64,000 nt of DNA from Platanthera guangdongensis (taxonomy: Eukaryota > Streptophyta > Magnoliopsida > Asparagales > Orchidaceae), in the NCBI GenBank assembly GCA_039583875.1, contig CM077159.1:4591371-4655370 (forward strand). Reading direction: 5' to 3'. Positions 10,062-23,300 of the stretch are shown here, piece after piece. Positions within the stretch are counted from its first letter, which is position 1; each line of letters opens with the position of its first letter. A program made the translations under genes and the position numbers. Below the pieces are notes generated by a model. It did not search any database. It was given only the letters and a program-made list of their open reading frames with translations, and was not told the origin of the DNA.

Positions 10062-11890
10062 GAAGATGCACCCGACACAACCGTCCGAACTAATGTCCCG
10101 AGAACCCCTCATCCGACCAAAGAACCTTTCATCGCATCTACCATCACACCCACTGCCGTAACTCTGAAGACGGTGCCCGAATCACTGAAATAAGCTTTCC
10201 TATAGGAAGGCACAGTGTGCCCGGTCATCATCTCCGCATCCCTCTCTGCCGACAACGAACTCGCCCTGGTCGATGTCTTAAAGAAATACAAAAATGTTTT
10301 TGGATGATCATTAGCCGACATAAAAGGGATCAGCCCGGCGTTTTGCATGCACAAGATTCTGCTTGAAGATCAATACAAACAGTCAGCACAACCTCAAAGG
10401 GGACTGAACCCCAAGATGCATGAAGTGGTACAGGCAGAAGTAATAAAATTGCTTGACGCGGGTATCATTTACCCAATCAGCAACAGCAAATGGGTAAGCC
10501 CAGTACAAGTGGTGCCCAAAAAGGGCGGGATAACCGTGGTGGCCAACGAAAAGAATGAATTATTACCCACCCACGTGGTCACCGGGTGGAGAGTCTGCAT
10601 AGACTACCGGAAATTGAATGAGGATACACGCAAAGATCACTTCCCGCTACCCTTCATCGACCAGATGCTGGAAAAATTGGCCGGCCAGGAATACTATTGT
10701 TTCCTCGATGGATATTCAGGATACAATCAAATCACAGTTGACCCCGACGACCAAGACAAAATGACATTCACATGCCCATTCGACACCTTCACGTTCAGGA
10801 GAATGCCATTCGAATTGTGCAACGACCCAGCAACCTTCCAGCGATGCGTGATCGCCATCTTCAGCGACATGATCAGAGACTTTATCGAAGTCTTAGTGGA
10901 CGACTTTTCCCTTTTCGGGAACAGCTTCGATTCCTGGCTCGTGAATCTAGCCAAAGCTCTGAAGCGGTGTAAAGATACAAACCTCATCTTGAATTAGGAA
11001 AAATGTCATTTCATGGTTCGCGAGGGCATCGTCTTAGGCCACAGTCTCTCACAGGGGGCTCAAAGTCGACCAAGCGAAAGTCAGCATCATCAAAAATCTT
11101 CCTCCTCCATCTTCCGCCAAGGGTATCCGCAGCTTCTTGCGACACGCTAGCTTCTACAGAAGATTCATCAGTAATTTCTCATCAATATCCAAGCCCATCA
11201 CAAATCTGCTGCTCAAGGACACCCAGTTTGACTTCGACAAAAATTGTATGCAAGCCTTTGAGACCCTCAAAGACCGACTCATCTCTGCTCCAATCTTGGT
11301 GGCACCAGATTGGACTTTGCCCTTCGAAGTCATGTGCGACGCAAGTAATGTTGCAGTCGGAGCGGTGCTCGGTCACAGGAAAAACAAAATCTTTTATACT
11401 ATCTCCTATGCCAGCCGGACCCTCAATGATGCCCAACTGAATTATACCACTACGAAAATGGAGCTATTGGAAGTAATCTTCGCTTTTGAAAAATTCCATT
11501 CGTACTTAGTGTTATCTAAGGTCATTGTCTACCCTGACCATGCTGCACTAAGGTACTTATTCAAGAAGAAAGACGCCAAGCCCCGGCTAATCCGTTGGAT
11601 TTTTCTACTTCAAGAATATGACATCGAGATCTGAGACAAGAAAGGGGTAGAGAACGTCATCGTCGATCACCTATCAAGATTGGAGAGCGACACCGAAGGA
11701 GCTGCACCCATCTGCGAATGCAACAAGATTGCTGACTGCTTCGCAGATGAAAGATTATTCGCCATCTTTTCGCTCACTTCGACAATCCCGTGGTACGCAG
11801 ATATGGCCAACTACCTCGCTTGCAAATCTGTCTCCCCTAACCTATCATCGCAGCAAAAGCGAAAACTACTGTCCGACGCCAAATACTATT
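10062..11890 (+). pseudogene. Element B reverse transcriptase and RNase H
   Basis: The RT reads from about 10200 (stops near 10190 and 10300) through 10347-10997: VIKLLDAGIIYPISNSKWVS, WRVCIDYRKLNEDTRKDHFP, FLDGYSGYNQI, and the palm motif LVDDFSLFG near 10890-10920. The MPF.LCN.PATFQRC block has two substitutions. A stop at 10995-10997 and a frameshift near 11055 separate it from RNase H (11137-11634), which shows [14 protein letters not shown], a chromodomain-free C-terminal [16 protein letters not shown] block and IVDHLSRLE. These enzymes make cDNA from the element RNA in virus-like particles. Confidence 0.88.
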
Positions 11891-12960
11891 TCTAGGAAGA
11901 CCCGTTACTATTCTGTACTTGCAACGATGGCATCATCATGCGTTGCGTACCCGAGACCGAATTCCAATCCGTCTTAAGACACTGCCACGACTGGGAGGCC
12001 AGCGGTCATTTCGGCGCCACCAGAACAGCACGCAAGGTACTCCAATGTGGCCTATTTTGGCCAACCCTTTTTAGATACACCCAAGCATATGTCACAAAAG
12101 GCAATGAATGCCAAAGGACAGGAAATATCTCCAAGAGGGACGAAATGCCTCTCAACAACATGCTCGTCTACAAACTATTCGACGTTTGGGGGATCGACTT
12201 CATGGGACCCTTCCCAATGTCGCACAAAAAACTCTATATTATTGTCGCAATCGACTATGTTTCCAAGTGGCTCGAAGACGAAGATGTCGCCGCAAATGAC
12301 GCCCACACAGTATTGAATTTCATACACAAGAACATTTTCTCCAGATTCGGCGCCCCGCGCACCATCATCAACGATGGCGGGAGCCATTTCTGCAACAAGT
12401 TGTTCTTGCAACTCATGAAGAATTTTGGAGTCCACCACAAAATCTCTCTTGCCTACCATCCCCAAACCTGTGGGCAAGTAGAGGTCTCAAACCGTGAGCT
12501 CAAAAGAATTATCGAAAAATACATCCATTCCAACAGAAAAGAGTGGGCCAAGAAGGTCGACGACGCCTTATGGGCGTATAGAACCACCTTCAAAACCCCT
12601 ATCAGTATGACCCATTTTCAACTGAACAAACTAGAGGAACTCCGGCATTTCGCATACGAAAATACGCGGATATACAAAGAAAAAACAAAAAAATGGCACG
12701 ACCGTCACATCATCCCAAAAGAATTCCAACCAGGAGACCAAGTCCTGATGTACAATTCCCGCCTCCGCTTATTTTCTTGAAAGCTAAAATCGCGTTGGAG
12801 CGTCCGCTTCATAGTGATTCGAGTGTCCCCCCTTGGCGCCATTGAAATAGCCGGGAAAAGCGGAGACAATTTCAAAGTCAATGGGCACCAGCTAAAATTA
12901 TATGATAGCGGCGCAACCACCGGTGAATCTCAAAGACTGCAGCTCGCCGACCCCAAGTAA
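11891..12960 (+). pseudogene. Element B integrase
   Basis: The integrase is in the same frame as RNase H. Its zinc domain is HCHDWEASGHFGATRTARK followed by CQRTGNISKRDEMP. The catalytic core shows IDFMGPF, INDGGSHFCN and HPQTCGQVEVSNRELKRIIEK, so the D-D-E residues are present. After KTPISMTHFQL the text jumps to NKLEELRHFAYEN, and about 30 residues usual for Athila integrases are missing. A TGA at 12778-12780 interrupts the C-terminal SH3-like tail (SRWSVRFIV, then FKVNGHQLK), which ends at TAA 12958-12960. Confidence 0.87.
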
Positions 12961-14882
12961 AGCGATAGCGACACTCCTTGATCGACAATGGCAGCAACGA
13001 CGAATGAGGATCACCCCTCCACTCTGCAGCTACCCCTGCACGTTATTCACCATATTTTGTATCTAAAGAACATATTTGAGCTTTTATATATTTATTTCTT
13101 TTTCTTCAAACTGCAAAGAACTCTTTATTATAACTGCTAATACAGGTATTTGGTCCACCTTAAGGACGGTAAACAAAAGGGCTTTCAGGAGACAGCCCAT
13201 GTTAGACCATTTGGTCCTGTGCTGTGTTTTGAGCTCTTTTTCTATATTTATATATATGTCCATATTTTGTTTTTCGTACGTATTTAAATTGCAGGTGCAG
13301 GAATTTTTGAGGCGCGGCAACTTGGCCGCACTTGGATATCTCGTCGCACGACTGGTATGCTCAATTTTGAGCATGGGTACTTCTTCCCCTAGCCCTTGAT
13401 TTTTATTTACATGTTTTACTTTTTCGTATTGTCATATTCTAGTCTGGGGGTAGAGTTGTCTGTGATCACTAAACAACACAGTTTATTGCATACTAGTCTG
13501 CATTTATTTATTTCATGATCACTAATTGCACACACTGAATCACCCACATGAGTGCGCACTTAACCATGCGCGCGGCTCAGGCAAAATGTATTACTTTTGT
13601 GTAAACTCTAAAAAGTGGTGTTGACTTAGGATTTTGGGATATAGTAGTTTGAAACTTATGCAGTGCTCCTAATCGAGTACTCATGATTTGCATAGAAATA
13701 GTATAGGAGTACTTTTTCTTCATGCTCGTAAACTTAAATTTATTCTGCAAAAGTAAATTTTGTTTGTACTACTTAAAATTGTAGAATCTGGAGTAATCGA
13801 ACGATAGTGTAGAGATGAGTGTAGCCGTCACTAGACTTGTATTGCTCGAGTCGGGGGGAAGGATCGTCTTTTTCGGGGACTGAGAACTTGCCCCAAGCTA
13901 CTCTCAAAGCATTGGTGCCTGGTTAGTCGAGTGTGAGCGTAAGGTAGGCCATCATTTTGGCTAGTTTCAGTGTTTTTGTACCTAGTCCTAGCAGCTGACC
14001 CTTGTAAGCCAAATTTGCACCTACCCTCCTTTTGTTTCAGCTCCACCTATATTCACCAAAGCCTAAAAGCCAACCCTTTTGTCGCAACCAAAACCTTGAG
14101 ATTGATCGATTTCAAAAATTTGATATGTTGTGATATTTGGGATTCATGTGATGTGGAGATGAATTCATGAATTGCTAATTTTTATATTTGGGGATTGCTG
14201 TATGAAAAAGAAGAAAAATGAAAAAGAAAAAGATGAATAAAAAAGAAAACAAAGAAAATTTAAAATTATTACAAGGAGAATTTCAATCCCCATCTTGTGT
14301 GTTAGTTTTTGGTCGGGATAGGCCGTGTGCATACCTGGTTTTCAAGCCAAGTTTGGGAGTGTGTCACACATGCATTTCTTACTGGCTATTTGGGTTTAGC
14401 TCTTGTTCGCTCGCTTTGGTTGCGTGTAGCCTCCTTGTTTATCATTGACTACCACACCTTAGCCTTAGCCTCATTCAAACCTACAAGTCCTGCTGATTCA
14501 CATTTGAGTCTAATTAGCATCGTGGAGAGTGTATGAAAGGGCAAGCTTATGGTTCCCGACATTGATGGATTTCTTTGGAGGTGATCACGAGCCCCGATCT
14601 TGGGCAATGCTCACCTTAGTGGCCTGTCTACTTTCTCCGTACACATGACCGAATGATTCTCCAGAATTCTAATTTTAAGTAGACACAATATTTATTTACC
14701 TCTGTCAAATAATTTAAGCTCCGTAGTATAATTTAAAAGTTTTTCTATTCCATTTTCTATGCGCATGATGTATTTGATCTCTCGTCCTACTTTATTTTGA
14801 AGTTTCTAAGCCAGCAAGATGTTTTTACAGTCCACGGAGTAATGATTTGCGCGGGATGAGCAAATGGGTAAGTCAAGGGGTG
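12961..14882 (+). other. Element B 3' untranslated region
   Basis: About 1.9 kb without a supportable gene. It is AT-rich, includes an A-rich low-complexity stretch (14200-14270), and ends in a short purine tract (AAGTCAAGGGG, 14870-14880) directly before the 3' LTR that probably serves as the polypurine tract. Athila elements often have an env-like ORF here; I see none. Confidence 0.7.
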
Positions 14883-16299
14883 TGATGAGTAAAAATATTA
14901 CACTGATTTTTGGACTCATCTGGGCCAGTTTTATCGTCTTAGCACTGCACTTGAGAGCTATAACTGCTTATATTTGCTTATTTGCCTATTTCATGATTAA
15001 GTGCACTTTAGGCCCATTTTCTGTGTGCTTTAGATGTTTCTGTATTTCCATTTGTTTTACTTATTCTCTCACCATGTCTTGAGAATGTGGTGTGCACTTT
15101 TGGTGGCATATCTGCCTCTTCTGCTGGTGCATGGGTCGTGTGCGTGCTCTGGAACTGCTCGGGAGACCCTGACGATACAGGAACACTAGGCACGATCCCT
15201 GGACTCACTGCACACGACCATTGGTCGTGCTCCACTGATCATGCGCATTACATTTTCCTTTTCCCCGGTTCTATCTTAGCCAATCGCATGATCAGTGGAT
15301 TCAGTGCGCACGACCGTAATCCTGCGTATATCTGCTGATGTTTCTGTCCAAATTGCAGGTTTAATTGGAAATTGCGCACGATCATCGACCGACAGTGCGC
15401 ACGACCACTGGTCATGCGCCACTGATCGTGCCCTCTGCTTATTCTACCTCCGTATTTAAGGGCCTGCTCCATGATTGCAACGCTAGTCATTTTCTATGAT
15501 CGGAGAGTGCACAAGAAGTGCCGTTCTACTTCTCCAGCTACTCCATCCACCTCCACCTTCATCGGGAGTCCATAGCCGGTGATTCCGAAGCTTTCCAAAC
15601 CCTCCAGTAAAGCTCCCTGCCATTGATGACCTCAACTCCAAGCTTTCCAACGGAGTTGGAGATGAAGAAGACCTAGAGAACGGACTCAAAGGCCTTCGAG
15701 GTGACAGCTCGTTGGTACCGGAACCCTCCTCGGACTGAGCCTGGAAGCGGATTGACAACTCGCTATTCCGGCCACTACCTGCGGTGGACCATCACCCTCT
15801 AGTGGTTTACTCATCTTCCCCTTCCTCCGTTGTATGGAATGATTTGATATTGTAATGAACTACATTTTCTACTCTATATCTAAGTGGAATTTTGTAGTTT
15901 TCATTTGCTTTTGAGTTGTGTGTTGTGAATGCGCCTCACCCACTCCACATCCACTCCATACCCTTGTTTCACCTGATTGCACTACGCACAAGAACACTTC
16001 CATCCTTTAGTTTTCCGTCCACTCGCCCAACCAAAGTTCAGCATCGTAGCCGATACACTCACCTCACCTTGAGAACAGGTGCCTTCGACCCGCATAGCCT
16101 TAATTAGTTTATTAGATCAAGAAACCACAATCTCACAAGCGCCCTTTTTAATCTTCTCTAAGTGTAACCCTCATAACGATATTTTTTGAACTGTCACCGC
16201 TCTATGCTAATTGCATTCCTCAAGAGACCGACACTCAGGGATTTATTCCCAAATTTTATTACTTGTGTGACCGGTGCGCTTGTTGATTTCCACGCATCA
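14883..16299 (+). repeat. Element B 3' LTR
   Basis: 1417 bp, TGATGAG to GCATCA, collinear with the 5' LTR at roughly 93% over the part I compared. One of the three U3 hairpin units is degraded near 15303-15330. It is followed immediately by the second AAGAA duplication copy and the rest of the H0 integrase. Confidence 0.93.
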
Positions 16300-16785
16300 A
16301 AGAACCCGCCCAGATTATTGCAGCCACTACCAGTGCCAAAGTGGAAGTTTGATGATATAGCCATGGACTTCATACATGGACTCCCTCGGTCTCATGCGGG
16401 GAATGACTCAATTTGGGTCATCATCGACTGGCTGACAATGGTGGCCAGTTTTATTCCAGTCAGGAAGGACGCTTCGGTCGCTGATCTGGTGCGTAGATTT
16501 GTGGAGCAGTTTGTCCGCTACCATGGAGTGCCCAGGACAATCGTGTCAGATCGTGATGGATGGTTTATGTCCAAGGAGTAGAGGTCGGTTGAGGCTTACC
16601 TGGGCTCTCGGTTGACATTCAGCACAACCTTCCACCCTCAGACGTAGGGGCAGACGGAGCGCACCAACCGGACACTGGAGGATCTTCTGCGCCTATGTAT
16701 TCGGGACCGCGGAGAGCCCTAGGAGAGACTGTTGTCATTGATCGTGTTCTCTTATAACAACAGTCATCAGTCCAGCATAGATATG
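16300..16785 (+). pseudogene. Host element H0: Ty3/gypsy integrase core, part 2
   Basis: This directly continues the H0 integrase cut at 6694. It reads LLQPLPVPKW, then MDFIHGLPRS, VIIDWLTMVASFIPV, TIVSDRDGWFMS, then TFHPQT and GQTERTNRTLEDLLR, ending in FSYNNSHQSSIDM. All three D-D-E positions are recognisable. Stops occur at 16579-16581, near 16647 and near 16722. The reading is cut after 16785 by the LTR of element C, so the C-terminal domain lies beyond the nest, outside the window. Confidence 0.88.
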
Positions 16786-16929
16786 TGTTAAAATCGTTGT
16801 TTCACATTCTCTATGTTTGATAATATCAAATCCTAGGCTATATTAGATCACACCGTGTGCTGATAGAGTGTGCAGGTTGACAGGTTCAATTAAAGAAATG
16901 AAGCCTCCGATGGATGCTAACGCCAAGCG

Positions 16930-17420
16930 ATAAGAGCTACTGCTGGGCGGTAGCCGTGAATTAATTGGAAGGAGCTATCGGGAAACTACTGCGCCGCGGT
17001 AGCTCGAACACCCACGCTTGTGGAAGGAATTAATCAGGACAGCCTCTCTGGAAACTACCTCCAAGCGTTAATTCTTACCTCCCAGCGCTAGTCGCTCGAT
17101 GAATACCGAGAAGGCTTTCTCGAGAAATTAATCTAGCGCCAGGCGACATTGATTACCATGCCGGACTAGCCTATCGACGAATGTCATGAAGTATTCCTCG
17201 AGAAACTGACCTACCGCCAGGCGAAAATGTTTACCGCGCTGCGCTAGCCTCTCGACGAGTGTCAAGGATTCCTCGGGAACCTACTGCGTAGCGCTACCTT
17301 CTACCGCTGGGCGCTAGCTTTGTGAAAAAGAAAGATTCATCTGAATTATTATTCCAGATTTGGATGACATCAAGTACAACAAGCGCGCGAACCTACCACT
17401 GGGAGCTAGTCCTACTGTCG
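16930..17420. repeat. Element C U3 array of GCGCTAG-type motifs
   Basis: Recurring CTACCGC, AGCGCTA, CTAGCGCCAGGCG and TGCGCTAGC strings alternate with CTCGAGAAA or CTCGACGA segments, eight or so times over 490 bp. Many copies are in opposite orientation to each other. The array ends about 25 bp before the TATA box. Confidence 0.65.
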
Positions 17421-17445
17421 ACGGTATCCTATTTTTCTAAACACG

Positions 17446-17453
17446 TATAAAAG
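17446..17453 (+). promoter_or_regulatory. Element C TATA box
   Basis: TATAAAAG directly downstream of the GC-rich palindromic array is a good match to a plant TATA box and would set the LTR transcription start. Confidence 0.6.
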
Positions 17454-18383
17454 GCCTCCTTGGTTTATGTGCCTTGTGATTGGAGAACAAAAAGTGACAG
17501 GAGTTCATGCATTCTAGGGTTTGGCCGCTCTTTCTTGCGCTCCATTCCAAAAGTCTCCGTCGAAGAAGAAGAAAGTCGTCTCCATCCCGTTTGAGAATGA
17601 AGGACTCCGGCGATCTTAGATCTACATCGAATACAAAGAGCAGACTGGTTGCTAGCAAACGAAGATCTCACGCGCGGACTACGGATCGCTCAACGAAGAA
17701 GTCGTGTAGAGGGAAAACTTCATCCTTTATATTCTCTACATCCTTATTCCTATAATTTCTTTCTTTTCTGAATTTTGTGGTGATGGAAATTGACCAGAAG
17801 GTCGTAAAAATCCGAGAAGGGTTTTGTGAGAAATCGACTTTGAGGTTCGTCGGATTTCGAGGAGGAATCCATGAGAAATCGCCCCGGGGAATGGACATCT
17901 AGAGCGGGTGGATCTGGCGGGGCTCTAAGAACCTTCCTTGTGTGGAGGTGAAGAACCGGCTCGAAGACCTTCCTCAGAGGGAAAGGGAGCGGGCCAACCG
18001 GTCCGTGGAGGGGATCGGTATAGAAACTAAAAGAGTTTTTATTTCTCATCGCCTTCAATCTTCGGCATCACGGTGATCACAATTTTGTAATCATCTAGAA
18101 CAATTGTAATTCTAATTCATGCAATGGAATTCATGTTTTTGTCTTGATTAAGTCTTTGATTGTTCTGCTTTTGTCAAGTGAGTGTGTGTGTGTGTTGTGG
18201 GGCTTGCAAACAAACTTGCACGGGAGAACAAGTTCATAGACTTACCGCCACGTGTTATATACCTAACGCTACGCGACAGCTTCCATAACTCAATCTTCTC
18301 AGCAAAATAATTTTAAATTTCAATTAACGCGTAAACCCTTATTCACCCCCCCCCCCCAAAGGTTGGCCACAAGATCCAACAAT

Positions 18384-18396
18384 TGGTATCAGAGCC
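18384..18396 (+). other. Element C primer binding site (initiator-Met tRNA)
   Basis: TGGTATCAGAGCC, two bases after the LTR end, is an exact match to the usual copia primer site. Confidence 0.92.
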
Positions 18397-18431
18397 AGGT
18401 TACTTCTAAAGGCTTAAAATCCTGATGTAAG

Positions 18432-20388
18432 ATGACCAACTTTGTTCATGCGTTCTCTAAGGGACAAGGTGTGTGTAGACCTCCACTCTTTATGGGGAGT
18501 GACTATAGTCACTGGAGAACACGCATGAGAATTTTTCTGATGACTCAAAGCATGGACGTTTGGGCCATAATTAAGACAAAGTACACTGCACCCACTGTCA
18601 CGGTTGGGGATACCGTCGTAGAAAAACCATGTGATAACTGGGATGACGCAGGCAAGCTTAAATGTATGAATAATGCAAAGGCTATGAACTCATTATTCTG
18701 TGCCTTGGACAAAACTGAATTCATTAGATAATGTAACTATGAGACTGCTTATGATATATGGCGTCTTCTTGTACTCACTCTTGAAGGTACCTTGCAGGTG
18801 AAGGAGTCGAAGCTATTCCGACTCGAATCTGAATATGAACATTTCCGGATGGAGATTGACGAGGAAGTGGTCAGCATGTACACGGGTTTTACCAAGATCA
18901 TCAATACCTCAAGATCTCTCAGAAAGAGCTTTCCAAATGGTGACTTAGTGAGGAAGATCATGTGATCTTTACCTCCCTACTTCAACCCGAAGGTGACAGC
19001 TATTGCTCAGTCTCATGAGATCAGCACCATGGAGATAGAGAGCCTCATCGGCAATCTGAAGACACGCGGACTTGAATTGAAGATTCAAGCAGAGGAATAT
19101 CCCAGGAAAGTAAAGAAGAAGGGAATAGCGCTGATGGCCGCAATGGAGAGAAGAGATGCTGAAGATTCTGACGAAAATGAGGAGGAGAGTCTCTACGTTG
19201 GGGAGTTCAAAAATTTCATGAAAAATGCCAAGAAGCGGAGACAGTTCAAGAAATTCCTGAAGAGAGGTGCTGGAGAAGGCAGAAGATGGAACAAGTCATC
19301 AAAAGATACGGAAAGCGATGGTGAGAAGTCCCAGCAGGAGTGCTATCACTGCCACAAGCCTGGGCACCTAAAGAGAGAATACCCGAGACTCTAGAAGGTG
19401 GAAAAAGAAATGCAAAGCCAGCACAAAGGGAAGAAGAAGGTGTTGAAGGCGCTCACCTGGGATGAGGATAGATCTGACGAGTCATGCACCACAGACTCTG
19501 GCAGTGAAGACAAGGCAAATATATGCCTCATGGGAAAGAATCAAGAAGAATCTGACGGTGAATCCAGTGTCCAGAGCGACATTGAGGTAACCCCGCCTCC
19601 TTATACTAAAATTCTTGAAATTTATGAACACTTGTTGATAAATTAGAAAGTGTTATTTCTGAGAAATAGTCCTTGCGAAATGAGAAAAAGAAAATCAAAA
19701 AGGACTTTGAAAACTTAAAAAATGAACTAATAAAGAGTGGCAAAGAGAAGATCGAATGTCTAGAGTGTCCTCACTCGATGACAATGATCAAAGAACTAAA
19801 AGCAAGTCTCTCCAAGGTAACATTGAGAATAACTAGTCTCATCAATGAAAAGAATGCCTTGGAGAAAACACTTCAAATGTGTCTTGCCAAGATAGAGGAA
19901 GGCAAAAAGAAATTTGCAAATCGGTGCATGATTCTAGTTACTGAAAACACCGCCTAAAAGGCAAGGATCCATGATCTCAACTGTGTTGTCCAAAAATTTG
20001 GAATAGGCGAAAAATCATTGGATATGTTATTGGGAGCACAATGTCATGGATCTGGAAAATTTGGATTAGGATATGTGAGTATAACATCACCACCAAGCGG
20101 AAATCACTATCATGCCCACCCTAAATCCCACATTAAAAATCTAAAGGTAAGGTTAAAGTTTCAGGAGGGTTATCCCCATACTCAAGAAAGAGCTAGAGCA
20201 ACTCGATAAAGGCAACATCCACTGCTTACACTATGTGTGCAAACTGTCACAAGTTTGGTCACACATCCGACTCGTGTTTGTGGAAAGGTGCCAAGAAAAA
20301 TCTGCAAGTCTAGCTACCAAAGTCTTCTACCTATCATATGGGTGGGACAACTTGGGTAACCAGAACTTAACCCTCATCTTCTTTTTAG
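18432..20388 (+). pseudogene. Element C gag (Sirevirus-type, two zinc knuckles)
   Basis: ATG 18432 opens the gag core (FMGSDYSHWRTRMRIFL, then MNNAKAMNSLFCALDKTEF), with stops at 18729-18731 and 18963-18965. The first knuckle, CYHCHKPGHLKREY (19341-19382), has Tyr in place of the last Cys. An acidic region follows, then a coiled coil with frame change (19673-19950), and a second, intact knuckle CANCHKFGHTSDSC (about 20237-20281). The frame leading into protease has a TAG at 20386-20388 within a pyrimidine tract. The protein would package RNA in virus-like particles. Confidence 0.85.
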
Positions 20389-23300
20389 GTCTGTTGGCAG
20401 GCTAAGGACACGAAGAGCGTGTGCTTCTTGGACTCTGGTTGCTCCAAGCACATGACGATAGATAAATACAAGTTCCTTAGCCTGGAGAAGAAGAAGGGTG
20501 GCATGGTGACCTTTTGGAACAACAGCAAAGGACAGATACTGGGAATCGGTACCATAGGTAACAATGCATTTTTTATTTCAAATGTTCTGTTTGTAGATGG
20601 CCTTAACCATAATCTTATTTCATTAGCCAACCGTGTGATAAAGGTATAAATGTGATATTTAAATCTTCCACAAACACATGCAAAATTATAGATGTGAAAA
20701 CTTCTAGTGTTTTACTCGATGCACATAGATCTCATAATCTGTACACTGTTAGTATTGATGATATATTTGCATCTAATTTGAAATGCCTAGTTACTAAGAA
20801 TGAGGAACTAGAACTTTGGTATAGGAGACTAGGACACTGTGGAAGTAAGCTTATTGTAAAACTACAAAAAATAAACTTGTTCGTGGACTTCTCAACTTAA
20901 GCGGTAGTTTAAATGTCTAATGTGCTTCGTGTCAAAAAGAAAAATTTGTTAAAACCTCTTTTAAGAGCAAAACTGAAGTTTCCATGTCTAGACCACTCAA
21001 ACTTATTCACATGGATTTGTTTGGACCCCTTAGTACGTGTAGTCTAGGTGGAAAATGTTACACGTTCGTTATCATAGATGATTATTCACATTATTGCTAG
21101 GCGATTTTTCTTGCAAATAAATCTGACACATTTAGCAAATTCTCAAATCTTTACACGCGACTACAAAATGAAAAGGAGCTAAAAATAAAATGTATTAGAT
21201 TAGATCATGGAGGAGAGTTTTAGAATGAGGACTTCTCAAACCTGTGTGACACCTTAGGAATTAAGCAATAATTCTCTGCCCCTCGCACTCCACAATAGAA
21301 CGGGGTTGTAGAAAGAAAGAACCGTACTCTTCAAGAATTAGCCTGCACAATGCTCGCCGAGTTCGACTTACCACGATCTTTCTGGGCTGAAGAGGTTAAC
21401 ACGACAAGCTACATGATGAACTGAGTCATGCTTCACCCACTTTTAAAGATAACTCCATGCGAGCTGTATTTTGAAAAGAAACCCTCTGTATTGTATTTTA
21501 GGGTCTTTGGTTGCTCGTGCTACATTCTAAACATTAAGGATCATCTAGGAAAATTTGACGAAAAATCTGATCTAGAGTATCTTCTTAGGATACTCGGGCA
21601 AGAGTCGGGCCTATAGGATCTACAATAAGAGGACCTTAGTGGTTGAAGAATCGGCTCATGTGCATTTCGATGAAAATTCCCCAACAAACGAGCCCAAGCC
21701 GAATGAAGAGTAGATTGATGAGAGTGTATCGATAGGGGATAAGAGTGAGGAGAGAGTTGTGGCGAGTGAAACGCCAACTTTTGTACAAGGATATAGGCCT
21801 CCTAGTAACTTAAATTTTTAAAAGCAACATCCACTTGAACTAGTCATAGGAGAGCCATCTCATGGAGTTAGGACTTGGTTTGCACTTCATGAATCTTTCT
21901 CAAAATTGTGTTTCCTATCTGATATTGAACCCAAGAACATCTCAGAAGCCTTAAAAGATGAATCATGGTTCTCGGCTATGAATGAGGAGCTAAGCCAATT
22001 CGAGTGAAGTAAGGTATGGTTGTTAGTGAAGGGCCCAGGTAACCATCTAATATTAGGTTTAAAATGGGTTTTCAAATATAAACTTGAATGTGAGTCTAGG
22101 ATAACAAGAAATAAAGCTTGGTTGGTGGCTCAAGGGTATTCTCAGATAGAGGTTGTGGATTTTGAGGAGTCATTTGCCCGGATTGCTCGTCTTGAGTCCA
22201 TCCATATGTTTTTGGCATTTGCAAGTTAAAAGCAAATTAGATTGTACCAAATGGACATTAAGAGTGCTTTCTTAAACGAGTATATCAAGGAAGAGGTATA
22301 TGTCGATCAACCACCCGGTTTCATGAATGCCGCCTACCCAAACCACGTATACAAGTTGGTGAAGGCCTTGTACGGATTGAAGGAGGCACCGCGTGCTTGG
22401 TACGATAGGCTCACTACTTTTCTCTTAGATCAAAGCTTTCGAACGTGTAGTGCAGACAACTTTATTTGTAAAGAACGAAAATGTAGATTTAATTCTATAA
22501 ATTTATGTGGATGACATTATCTTTGGGGCAACAAATGAGAAATTATGTAAGGAAATTATAACCCTAATGCAATCTGAGTTTGAAATGAGTCTAGTAGGAG
22601 AGCTTACTTACTTCTTAGGATTTCAGATCTCTCAATGCAATGGCAGAATATTTATAGTTCAATCGAAATATGTCAAAGACATACATGCGCGTTTTGGGTT
22701 TGAGAATATGAAACAAGTTAAAACTCCTATGAGTTCGTCTCTCAAATTAGGGAAGGATGAGAGTAGAATTTCGGTTGATCAAACCATGTATAGAGGTATG
22801 ATAGGGTCATTGATATATTTGAGTGCCTCTAGGCCCGATATCACATTCGCAGTGTGTCTTTGCTCTAGATATCAAGCCGACCTTACAGAGTCACACTTGA
22901 AAGCCGTAAAGCACATTTTAGGTATCTAATTGGCACAAAAACCTTGGACTCTGGTACCCACACACCACGGATTTCAAACTTCACCGGTACTCAGACTCGG
23001 ACTATGCCGGATGTTCACTTGATCGCAAGAGCACAAGTGGAACATGTCACTTCCTAGGGGCTGCATTAGTTTCTGGTTAAGTAGAAAATAGAACTCTGTT
23101 GCACTGTCTACCACTAAACCCAAGATATTGCCTCAGGAAGTTTTCGCGCACAAGCACTGTGGATGTCTCAAACGTTAGAAGACTTTGGCCTAACTTGTAG
23201 GAATGTCAAACTTAGGTGCGACAACAAGATTGTCATAGACTTGACATATAATCCAGTGCACCATTCAAGGTCAAAACATATTGACGTGTGTCACCATTTC

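Larger units (their letters stand above)
6695..16299 (+). mobile_element. Element B: complete Athila-like Ty3/gypsy retrotransposon
   Basis: A 9.6-kb element with two LTRs (6695-8130 and 14883-16299), an Asp-tRNA primer site, gag-protease-RT-RNase H-integrase in gypsy order, and a 1.9-kb 3' untranslated region. The 5-bp duplication AAGAA flanks it. Over the first 250 LTR bases I count about 17 differences, so the insertion is not recent. The gag, protease and RT readings resemble the Athila branch of Tat/Athila elements. No env-like ORF is visible after integrase. Many stops and at least three frameshifts make it non-autonomous now. Confidence 0.92.
16786..18381 (+). repeat. Element C 5' LTR
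   Basis: 1596 bp, TGTTAAAATC to GATCCAACA (the start could be two bases earlier). U3 carries GC-rich palindromic units (16930-17420), a TATAAAAG box at 17446-17453, and near the end a 13-C run (18346-18358) flanked by AACCCTT and AAAGGTT. Open frames around 17437-18058 are not supported as genes. Confidence 0.85.

Noticed and set aside
17437..18058. Possible small basic protein frames in the C LTR
   Set aside because: They lie in the leader after the TATA box, overlap each other on both strands and show no domain.
18382..18396. tRNA gene fragments suggested by TGGTATCAGAGCC
   Set aside because: Only the primer-site complement is present; no cloverleaf sequence flanks it.
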